From positions 1 to 5,766 of the forward strand of contig NZ_JAXEWM010000192.1 in assembly GCF_034113885.1 (NCBI RefSeq): a stretch of DNA of 5,766 nt, in the 5' to 3' direction. Position numbers and translations under genes: made by a program. Shown piece after piece: positions 1 to 5,095 of this stretch (position 1 is its first letter; the number at the start of each line of letters is the position of its first letter). The DNA is from Intestinibacter sp034113885 (GTDB taxonomy: Bacteria > Bacillota > Clostridia > Peptostreptococcales > Peptostreptococcaceae). Under the pieces are notes generated by a model, which was not told the origin of the DNA, made no database searches, and saw only the letters and a list, made by a program, of their open reading frames with translations.

Positions 1-33
1 TCTTGTATTTGTGTTAGTATTATTGTTATCCAT
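1..33 (-). CDS. N-terminus of an unidentified gene downstream of ftsZ (cut by left edge)
   Basis: Only the first 11 codons are in the window, reading MDNNNTNTNTR, so no function can be assigned. The start is supported by an AAAGGA ribosome binding site on the minus strand (45-50), 11 nt before the ATG at 31-33, and by the open frame running to the edge. The Asn/Thr-rich opening looks like a disordered N-terminal tail. In many spore formers ftsZ is followed by spoIIGA, sigE and sigG, but this start does not resemble the hydrophobic N-terminus expected of SpoIIGA. The ATG and part of the ribosome binding site lie inside a long inverted repeat described separately, which suggests controlled translation. 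The ftsZ terminator lies between ftsZ and this gene. Confidence 0.5.
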   Translation of the reverse strand, partial: MDNNNTNTNTR

Positions 34-103
34 AGTAATTTATATCCTTTCTTTATTTTTTTGTGGTGATTAAATAATAACACAGGATATCTTACTATGG
101 ATA
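27..103 (-). promoter_or_regulatory. Long-range hairpin enclosing the ribosome binding site and start codon of the next gene
   Basis: On the plus strand, 27-38 (TATCCATAGTAA) is the exact reverse complement of 92-103 (TTACTATGGATA). Further in, 42-47 (ATATCC) pairs with 85-90 (GGATAT). This gives 18 base pairs with one 1-by-3 internal loop and a 37-nt apical loop. Read as minus-strand RNA, the 3' arm contains the GGA of the ribosome binding site, the AUG at 31-33 and the next codon, so the folded RNA should block translation initiation. The arms are seen directly in the sequence; the regulatory role is inferred. An alternative is a DNA-level operator, or a weak plus-strand terminator, because a T-run (104-111) follows the right arm on that strand. 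Confidence 0.6.
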
Positions 104-118
104 TTTTTTTTAGTTCAA
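89..118 (-). promoter_or_regulatory. Candidate promoter for the gene at the left edge
   Basis: A minus-strand TTGAAC (113-118) and TAAGAT (89-94) are separated by 18 bp, a fair match to the vegetative sigma-A consensus. The -10 element sits within the 5' arm of the inverted repeat. A transcript starting about 7 nt downstream (near 82) would therefore lack that arm and leave the start codon free. In DNA this AT-rich, a match of this quality can arise by chance. Confidence 0.3.
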
Positions 119-161
119 TTTCATTTTACAATGAATCAAAATTATATTTTTTAGCATAAAT

Positions 162-196
162 AAAAAAACTTCCAAATTAATATCGGAAGTTTTTTT
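162..196 (-). terminator. Rho-independent terminator of ftsZ, symmetrical in both directions
   Basis: A perfect 12-bp stem (162-173 with 185-196) encloses an 11-nt loop. On the minus strand GGAAG runs into seven T residues, 12 nt past the ftsZ stop codon. The A-run on the opposite arm makes the structure equally suited to plus-strand transcripts, but no plus-strand gene is seen. It separates ftsZ from the gene at the left edge. Confidence 0.88.
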
Positions 197-208
197 ACTT
201 TATTTAAA

Positions 209-1369
209 TTATCTTCTTTTATTTCTCAAAAAAGTTGGTATTTCCATTTCATCATCCCAGTCACTTGATGTTTTAACAGGCTCTGGTTTTGCTTCAACTA
301 CAGGTTCTACTTCTCTAACTGGTTCAGGTTTTGGTGCTGGCTTTGGTGCTGGTTTAGCTACTGGTGGTATCTCAGTTTTTTTAATTGGAGTAGGTTCAAC
401 ATATCCACCTTGTGGAGCATTGTCAAATCCTGTAGCTATAACAGTTATCATTATTTCATCTTCTAAATCCTCTCTAATAGATGCCCCAAATATAATGTTT
501 GCATCTGGGTCACATGATTCAGTTATTAAGTTAGAAGCTGCATTTGCTTCAAATAATGATAAGCTAGGTCCTCCTGTTACATTAAGTAAAACGCCTTTTG
601 CGCCTCTTATAGATGTTTCAAGAAGTGGTGATTGTATTGCTTCTTTAGCTGCTTCTATAGCTCTGTTTTCTCCACTTGCACTACCTATACCCATATGAGC
701 TAGTCCTTTTTCCTTCATTATAGATGTAACATCTGCGAAGTCTAAGTTTATAAGCCCTGGAACCTTTATTAAGTCTGATATAGATTGTATACCTTGTTTT
801 AATACATTATCAGCTATAGAAAACGCATCTAATATAGATGTATTTTTTTGAACTACTTCTAGTAATCTATCATTTGGTATAGTGATTAATGTATCTACAT
901 TTGCTTTTAATTCTTCAATACCAGCTTCTGCATTTTTCATTCTTACTTTACCTTCAAATCCAAAAGGCTTAGTAACAACACCTACTGTTAAAATACCCTT
1001 TTGTTTTGCTAATTGAGCTACTACTGGAGCTGCTCCTGTACCTGTTCCACCGCCCATTCCGGCAGTAACAAATACCATATCTGTATCTTGTAGTAATTGT
1101 TCTATTTGTTCTTTACTTTCTTCTGCTGCTTTTCTTCCTATTTCAGGGTCAGCACCTGCTCCTAATCCTCTTGTAAGCTTTTCTCCTATTTGAACTTGGT
1201 TTTCTGCTTTTGAAGTCACTAATGCTTGTCTGTCAGTATTAATTGCTATAAAATCAATTCCTTTTATTTGCTCATCGATCATTCTATTAACAGCGTTGTT
1301 TCCGCCGCCGCCAACGCCAAATACTTTTATTTTAGCATTATTGTCAGTTTCTAAATCAAAACTTAACAT
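209..1369 (-). CDS. ftsZ: Cell division GTPase FtsZ
   Basis: This is the tubulin-like GTPase that polymerises into the cytokinetic ring and recruits the divisome. The 386-residue protein has the nucleotide-binding segment VGGGGNNAVNRM (19-30), the tubulin signature GGGTGTG (107-113) and the T7 loop NLDFADV (208-214), whose acidic residues complete GTP hydrolysis across the subunit interface. The globular core ends near residue 315. A Pro/Lys/Glu-rich linker with PAPKPAPKPEP (340-350) leads to the conserved C-terminal peptide DEMEIPTFLRNKRR, which binds partners such as FtsA and SepF in the family. The open frame reaches back to an ATG at 1388-1390, but those codons spell the ribosome binding site AGGGAGGT. 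I therefore take the ATG at 1367-1369, where the family's usual MLxFD opening also begins. The gene is set apart by a 315-nt gap upstream and a strong terminator downstream, so it is probably expressed from its own promoters. Confidence 0.98.
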   Translation of the reverse strand: MLSFDLETDNNAKIKVFGVGGGGNNAVNRMIDEQIKGIDFIAINTDRQALVTSKAENQVQIGEKLTRGLGAGADPEIGRKAAEESKEQIEQLLQDTDMVFVTAGMGGGTGTGAAPVVAQLAKQKGILTVGVVTKPFGFEGKVRMKNAEAGIEELKANVDTLITIPNDRLLEVVQKNTSILDAFSIADNVLKQGIQSISDLIKVPGLINLDFADVTSIMKEKGLAHMGIGSASGENRAIEAAKEAIQSPLLETSIRGAKGVLLNVTGGPSLSLFEANAASNLITESCDPDANIIFGASIREDLEDEIMITVIATGFDNAPQGGYVEPTPIKKTEIPPVAKPAPKPAPKPEPVREVEPVVEAKPEPVKTSSDWDDEMEIPTFLRNKRR

Positions 1370-1375
1370 ATCGAA

Positions 1376-1383
1376 ACCTCCCT
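1376..1383 (-). promoter_or_regulatory. Ribosome binding site that fixes the ftsZ start
   Basis: AGGGAGGT on the minus strand, with core GGAGG (1377-1381), stands 7 nt before the ATG at 1367-1369. The longer reading from 1390 would translate this site as Arg-Glu-Gly-Gly, so it is unlikely to be the real start. Confidence 0.9.
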
Positions 1384-1413
1384 CTCTCATAATTTATTTC
1401 CATATATATTTTT

Positions 1414-1442
1414 ATTATATCATTTAATATTTAAATGTTTAA
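1414..1442 (-). promoter_or_regulatory. Candidate ftsZ promoter, proximal
   Basis: A perfect TATAAT (1414-1419) lies 17 bp from TTAAAC (1437-1442). The predicted transcript start near 1407 would give a leader of about 38 nt ahead of the ftsZ ATG. The -35 match is only 3 of 6. The -10 lies in the repeated segment TAAATGATATAATAA shared with the distal site. Confidence 0.45.
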
Positions 1443-1468
1443 CGTATATTTCTTAAATAAATAACTAT

Positions 1469-1498
1469 TTTATAATTTTTCTTTCAAATATTTGTTAA
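1469..1498 (-). promoter_or_regulatory. Candidate ftsZ promoter, middle
   Basis: TTAACA (1493-1498) and TATAAA (1469-1474) are separated by 18 bp on the minus strand, each 5 of 6 to consensus. The surrounding DNA is so AT-rich that chance matches are likely. Confidence 0.35.
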
Positions 1499-1556
1499 AT
1501 TTAACTTAAAATCTATTTTTTTAAAAAAAAAGCCATTTTAAATTGCAATATAACTT

Positions 1557-1587
1557 ATTATATCATTTATTTGATTTAATTTGTTAA
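1557..1587 (-). promoter_or_regulatory. Candidate ftsZ promoter, distal
   Basis: A perfect TATAAT (1557-1562) is preceded by TTAACA (1582-1587) with a longer than ideal 19-bp spacer. It carries the same 15-bp context as the proximal site, which raises the chance that the two are related tandem promoters. Confidence 0.35.
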
Positions 1588-1623
1588 GTTTTTTATAATA
1601 ATATACAATTTACATATTATATT

Positions 1624-1653
1624 TTAAAATCTTTATGTTTTTGTAAGATTTAA
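1624..1653 (-). terminator. Weak hairpin downstream of ftsQ, possible terminator
   Basis: AAATCTT and AAGATTT arms (1645-1651 and 1627-1633) pair around an 11-nt loop and can extend to TTAAATCTT/AAGATTTTAA with one bulge. There is no clean T-run after the stem on the minus strand. It is a poor terminator, and ftsQ transcripts may read through into ftsZ. Confidence 0.25.
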
Positions 1654-1705
1654 GCTACTCTATTTCTAAATATATACTCATTATTAAGTCCAATTTATAC
1701 ATTTA

Positions 1706-2455
1706 TCACTCATATGTATATAGAGAGTATTTTGAAAAAGTCATATCAATTTTTCCATAATGAATATCCTGTTTTTCTAAATCCAATAAAATTTTTGTCA
1801 GCTTAGCTATATTATAGTCTATGTTTTTATCCTTTAAAACTACTACTTCTATACTTTTATCTATACTTATATCGATTTGTTTTTCGTCAAAGCAGTCAAT
1901 TTCTCGAATTTTTTTATTTAAGCCCTGTTTTTTTATATTTTTCATAAGTGCCTTTAAATATTTTTTATCATTTTTATTTTTATAATTTATTTGCTTTTCG
2001 TCGACAGAAAAATCCATACCTACAATTGGATAATTCTGTTTTATATCTGATTCATTTACCTTATCTACATATTCCATACTTTTATCAATATAATAATAGT
2101 TTTCTTTTTTATCCTTTAACATGCACATTATATCTTTTTCTTTAATATCTACTATCAATGTGTTAGGAAGCTTTCTTTTTATAGATATGCTTTCAATATA
2201 TGGGTTCTCTTCAATATTTGATTTTATTTTTTTTAAATCGTATGTAAATATATTTTTTCCTATTGCAACTTTAGATAAGCTATTTATATCTGATTTTGTA
2301 AGCATATTATTATTTATTATCTTTATGTGTTTTAAAGAAAAAAAATCGCTTTTTATAAATACTATCGCTCCAAAGCAAATCATAAAAATAAATAGCAACA
2401 ATGTAATCAATCTATTTATCCTTATTTTCCTTCTTTTGTTTTTTTTACCTTTCAT
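1706..2455 (-). CDS. ftsQ: Cell division protein FtsQ/DivIB
   Basis: This is a single-pass membrane protein of the divisome that in the family binds FtsB/DivIC and FtsL and helps activate septal wall synthesis. The 249-residue product has a strongly basic cytoplasmic start (MKGKKNKRRKIRINR), one membrane segment at about 16-34, then an extracellular POTRA domain at about 39-107. Its hallmark is the stretch NPYIESISIKRKLPNTLIV (84-102). A beta-type C-terminal domain follows and closes with GKIDMTFSKYSLYTYE. The frame opens upstream at a GTG (2462-2464), but that codon overlaps the ribosome binding site. The ATG at 2453-2455 is spaced correctly and is preferred. The gene looks more AT-rich and Lys/Ile/Asn-rich than its neighbours, which fits the weak conservation of the family. 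It follows the murG terminator, so it may form its own transcription unit. Confidence 0.88.
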   Translation of the reverse strand: MKGKKNKRRKIRINRLITLLLFIFMICFGAIVFIKSDFFSLKHIKIINNNMLTKSDINSLSKVAIGKNIFTYDLKKIKSNIEENPYIESISIKRKLPNTLIVDIKEKDIMCMLKDKKENYYYIDKSMEYVDKVNESDIKQNYPIVGMDFSVDEKQINYKNKNDKKYLKALMKNIKKQGLNKKIREIDCFDEKQIDISIDKSIEVVVLKDKNIDYNIAKLTKILLDLEKQDIHYGKIDMTFSKYSLYTYE

Positions 2456-2460
2456 CGAAA

Positions 2461-2467
2461 TCACTCC
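2461..2467 (-). promoter_or_regulatory. Ribosome binding site that fixes the ftsQ start
   Basis: GGAGTGA on the minus strand has its GGAG (2464-2467) 8 nt before the ATG at 2453-2455. The alternative GTG start lies within this site and would have no spacer. Confidence 0.8.
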
Positions 2468-2516
2468 AATATAAGTTATTAATCTTAAATACTACACAAC
2501 TACTTTTATCTCCTAC

Positions 2517-2549
2517 ATATAAATTTATTTTTTAAAAACAAATTTATAT
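2517..2549. repeat. AT-only inverted repeat upstream of ftsQ
   Basis: A perfect 10-bp inverted repeat (ATATAAATTT at 2517-2526, AAATTTATAT at 2540-2549) flanks a 13-nt centre that itself contains T6A5. It sits about 60 nt upstream of the ftsQ ATG. No T-run follows on either strand, so it is not a normal terminator. It could be an operator, a leader hairpin or a product of base composition. I find no convincing promoter around it. Confidence 0.4.
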
Positions 2550-2633
2550 TAAAATCGCCTATTTTTCATATGATTTCGATATATAAACCTATTTATCTCG
2601 CTATACATCCTATAAACTTTTATTTTTGCAAAC

Positions 2634-2670
2634 AAAAAGATATAGAGTAGCTTTTAACTAATCTATATCC
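2634..2670 (-). terminator. Probable rho-independent terminator of the murD-spoVE-murG unit
   Basis: On the minus strand GATATAGA (2662-2669 by complement) pairs with TCTATATC (2639-2646). A further 3 bp form beyond one mismatch, the apical loop is 7 nt, and TTTTTGTT follows. It lies 19 nt beyond the murG stop codon. The stem is AT-rich, so termination may be partial and some readthrough into ftsQ is possible. Confidence 0.6.
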
Positions 2671-2688
2671 TTTATTTTTAATTTTAAT

Positions 2689-3894
2689 TTATTTCTTTTT
2701 TATTCCTATAACCTTTGAATCATCAACAGATTTTTCAGCTGAAGCGTCTTTTTCTTTTACTTCTGTTTCTTTTTTCTTTTTAGCATTTGGAGATTCATTG
2801 TATGCCTTCATTATTTCATCGTATATTAAGTCGATAGCTTCTGGCTTACCGATTTTTTTAGCTGCATTTGACATATCTATAAGTAATTCTTTATCGCCAA
2901 GTAATTTAAATACAGCTTCGTTTAAAGATTCTGGTGTTAAATCCTTTTCTAATATAGCTATTCCAGCACCTTGAGCCTCTATACTTTTAGCGTTGTATTC
3001 TTGATGATTTTCTGCTGTGTACGCCTTAGGAATTATTATTGAAGGCTTACCAAGTGCAGTTATTTCCGCTAGAGATATAGCTCCTGCACTTCCTATTACT
3101 ATGTCACTAGCTGCAAGCCCATCTGCCATATTATCTAAGTAAGGCATTACTCTTTGGTAAGGCTTAAGCTCGATATCCTTTATACTTTCTATAAATTCGT
3201 CATAGTAAACCTTTCCTGTTGCAAATATAAACGCCACGTCCTCTTTTACCATATTTTTGATAACTAGTCTCATAGCATCGTTTATTTCTTCTGAGCCGCC
3301 GCTACCTCCGTAGCATAAAACCATTTTTTTATCTTCAGCTATACCTAGATTTTTTCTAGATATATATTTTCTAGCTTGTAGGATTTCCTTTCTGACAGGG
3401 TTTCCTGTAAGTACTAATTTGCCTTGACTCTTTTCTGGAAATCTCTTGTGAGAGTCCTCAAAGCTTGTAAGAACCTTTGTAGCAACTTTAGAAAGTATTT
3501 TATTTGTAACACCTGGGAAAGAGTTTTGTTCGTGAACTATAGTGACCTTCTTACTCATAGCTGCATTAAATAAAACCGGTCCACTCACATATCCTCCAGT
3601 ACCTATAACTATATCTGGTTTATATTTTTTTACTATTTTTCTAGATTGTTCTAAACCTTTACATAATTTAAATACTCTCTTTATATTATCTAAATCTATT
3701 TTTCTCTTAAAACCTTGAACTGTGACTGTTTTTAATTCAAAACCTGCCTTTGGAACTATTTCAGATTCAATACCCTTTTTAGTTCCGACAAATAGAATTT
3801 CACAATCAGGATTATGTTCTTTTATTTTATTTGCTATGGCTATAGCTGGATATACATGTCCTCCAGTACCACCACCTGCTAATAATACCTTCAC
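2689..3894 (-). CDS. murG: MurG, lipid II-forming N-acetylglucosaminyltransferase
   Basis: This peripheral membrane GT-B enzyme (GT28 family) moves GlcNAc from UDP-GlcNAc to lipid I, giving lipid II. Family motifs are in order: the N-terminal G loop LLAGGGTGGHVYPA (4-17), GTGGYVSGP (98-106), HEQNSFPGVTNK (121-132), TGNPVRKEI (163-171), the second-domain G loop YGGSGGS (195-201) and the donor-site segment LAEITALGKPSIIIP (275-289) with HQEYNA (297-302). The start is a GTG, 8 nt after AGGAG; no in-frame ATG fits better. At 401 residues it is about 40 longer than a typical MurG of some 360. The excess is a Lys/Glu-rich tail from about residue 365, with no similarity I recognise. The usual SRAGA motif reads GSAGA (268-272). 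The gene begins 14 nt after the spoVE stop codon, so the two are almost certainly co-transcribed. Confidence 0.97.
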   Translation of the reverse strand: MKVLLAGGGTGGHVYPAIAIANKIKEHNPDCEILFVGTKKGIESEIVPKAGFELKTVTVQGFKRKIDLDNIKRVFKLCKGLEQSRKIVKKYKPDIVIGTGGYVSGPVLFNAAMSKKVTIVHEQNSFPGVTNKILSKVATKVLTSFEDSHKRFPEKSQGKLVLTGNPVRKEILQARKYISRKNLGIAEDKKMVLCYGGSGGSEEINDAMRLVIKNMVKEDVAFIFATGKVYYDEFIESIKDIELKPYQRVMPYLDNMADGLAASDIVIGSAGAISLAEITALGKPSIIIPKAYTAENHQEYNAKSIEAQGAGIAILEKDLTPESLNEAVFKLLGDKELLIDMSNAAKKIGKPEAIDLIYDEIMKAYNESPNAKKKKETEVKEKDASAEKSVDDSKVIGIKKK

Positions 3895-3902
3895 TTGATC
3901 AT

Positions 3903-3907
3903 CTCCT
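3903..3907 (-). promoter_or_regulatory. Ribosome binding site that fixes the GTG start of murG
   Basis: AGGAG on the minus strand lies 1 nt after the spoVE stop codon and 8 nt before the GTG at 3892-3894. An out-of-frame ATG directly abutting the site has no spacer and hits a stop after three codons. Confidence 0.85.
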
Positions 3908-3908
3908 G

Positions 3909-5045
3909 TTAATTAATTTTCACTTTCTTTGATATATTCAAAACAATTCCAATTTCACCCATCAGCACTGTGAGCGAGGTTCCTCCATAACTTATAAATG
4001 GAAGCGCCACTCCTGTCGCCGGCATAGAAGATGTTGCCACAGCTATATTAAAAGCTGCCTGTATTCCTATTTGAGCTCCTATCCCTATAACTACCATACA
4101 TGCAAATAAATCCTTTGTCTTCAGAGCAATTCTTACACATCTATAAACTAGTATTACAAATAACATTATAACCAAAATACAGCCTACAAGACCTAGCTCT
4201 TCACCTATTATAGCAAAAATAAAGTCATTTTGAGGCTCTGGTATGTAAAAATATTTCTGTCTGCTCTTACCAAGTCCTAGACCAAAAAGCCCGCCTGAAC
4301 CTATAGCATAGAGACTTTGTATAACCTGGTATCCGCTTCCAAGAGGATCCTGAAATGGATCTAAAAATGCTGTAAATCGTTTAAGTCTATATGGCTCTGC
4401 TATTACTAGAGCTATAAATAACCCTACACCCATAATTAGCATACTAAACACAAATTTCATGTTCATGCCTGCCACAAATAGCATTATAAAAACTACTATT
4501 ATAAGGGTCCCCGCAGTAGACATATTAGGCTGTAGCATTATCAGTATAAAAAATATCGACGGCACTATTAAAATAGGTATGACACCTTTTCTTAAAGATT
4601 TTATATCGTCGTATCTTTTTTCTATGACCTTTGCTGTTATTATTATAGTTACAAATTTTGCTATATCCGACGGTTGAAAGGTCGCCCCTCCTATACCAAG
4701 CCATCGTTTTGCTCCGTTAGCCTCTATTCCTAGAGGTGTTAAAACTAGTACTAGACATATGACTGTAAATATACAAAGTGGCAGTGAATTCTTCTTCCAT
4801 ATGTTATAATCGATATTCGACATGAATATCATACCGCCAAATCCCAATATAGCGTAAATTATATCTCTTTTTAAAAAGAAATAACCGTCATGATGCTTAA
4901 ATGAAGCCTGAACATAGCTCGCACTAAACACCATGACTATTCCAAACAATACCAACGCAATTGTGGTATAAAAAATCACTAAATCAAACTCCGTCTTCAT
5001 CCCCTGTGTAATTTGTTTTTTTGTTTTCAAATTTTCATTAGGCAT
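3909..5045 (-). CDS. spoVE: SEDS-family peptidoglycan polymerase, SpoVE/FtsW type
   Basis: This polytopic membrane glycosyltransferase (RodA/FtsW/SpoVE family) polymerises lipid II with a class B penicillin-binding protein. The 378 residues show about ten hydrophobic segments. Family motifs are NGAKRWLGIG (110-119), FQPSDIAK (123-130), LQPNMSTAGT (171-180), DPLGSGYQVIQSLYAIGSGGL (233-253), PEPQNDFIFAIIGEELG (269-285) and PATGVALPFISYGGTS (342-357). By family knowledge the Asp of NDFIFA (274) corresponds to the essential extracellular acidic residue. Its position between murD and murG and the PEPQxDFIF form favour SpoVE, the sporulation member, over a vegetative FtsW, but sequence alone does not settle this. 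The frame extends to an ATG at 5064-5066, whose next codons are the AGGAGG site. The ATG at 5043-5045 is therefore chosen, although its spacer is long at 11-12 nt. It follows murD by 50 nt with no terminator. Confidence 0.93.
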   Translation of the reverse strand: MPNENLKTKKQITQGMKTEFDLVIFYTTIALVLFGIVMVFSASYVQASFKHHDGYFFLKRDIIYAILGFGGMIFMSNIDYNIWKKNSLPLCIFTVICLVLVLTPLGIEANGAKRWLGIGGATFQPSDIAKFVTIIITAKVIEKRYDDIKSLRKGVIPILIVPSIFFILIMLQPNMSTAGTLIIVVFIMLFVAGMNMKFVFSMLIMGVGLFIALVIAEPYRLKRFTAFLDPFQDPLGSGYQVIQSLYAIGSGGLFGLGLGKSRQKYFYIPEPQNDFIFAIIGEELGLVGCILVIMLFVILVYRCVRIALKTKDLFACMVVIGIGAQIGIQAAFNIAVATSSMPATGVALPFISYGGTSLTVLMGEIGIVLNISKKVKIN

Positions 5046-5056
5046 ATGAATGACTA

Positions 5057-5063
5057 CCCTCCT
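5057..5063 (-). promoter_or_regulatory. Ribosome binding site that fixes the spoVE start
   Basis: AGGAGGG on the minus strand lies 11 nt before the ATG at 5043-5045. It is a strong match with a longer than optimal spacer. The upstream ATG (5064-5066) has no ribosome binding site of its own. Confidence 0.7.
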
Positions 5064-5095
5064 CATCGCTATTAGCTTTGAAGGAAGAGATTTAA

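Larger units (their letters stand above)
1391..1705. other. AT-rich gap between ftsQ and ftsZ with promoter-like sites and no gene
   Basis: These 315 nt contain almost no G or C, and I see no convincing ORF, tRNA or structured RNA. They hold three minus-strand promoter-like pairs (listed separately), a 15-bp direct repeat TTATTATATCATTTA (1412-1426 and 1555-1569), and A/T-run palindromes near 1506-1540. The part next to ftsQ has a weak hairpin. In Bacillus this position is occupied by genes including ftsA; no remnant of ftsA is visible here. Confidence 0.6.

Noticed and set aside
27..111. Plus-strand rho-independent terminator formed by the long inverted repeat plus the T-run at 104-111
   Set aside because: The 37-nt loop is too long for an efficient terminator and no plus-strand gene is seen to need it, though it is not fully excluded.
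420..698. Plus-strand open frame of 92 codons
   Set aside because: It lies wholly inside ftsZ on the opposite strand, has no ribosome binding site, and resembles nothing recognisable.
1590..1622. AT hairpin (ATAATAT/ATATTAT) in the ftsQ-ftsZ gap as a terminator
   Set aside because: It has no G or C in the stem and A residues follow it on the minus strand, as expected by chance in this composition.
1948..2474. Two overlapping plus-strand open frames rich in Phe, Leu and Ile
   Set aside because: They are the complement of ftsQ; the hydrophobic character comes from reading Lys/Asn/Ile-rich codons backwards.
3889..3902. Four-codon minus-strand reading frame ATG-ATC-AAG-TGA overlapping the murG GTG
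   Set aside because: The ATG abuts the AGGAG with no spacer, so initiation there is unlikely. It is probably coincidental.
4459..4677. Plus-strand open frame within spoVE
   Set aside because: It is an opposite-strand shadow of a clear SEDS gene, without a ribosome binding site.
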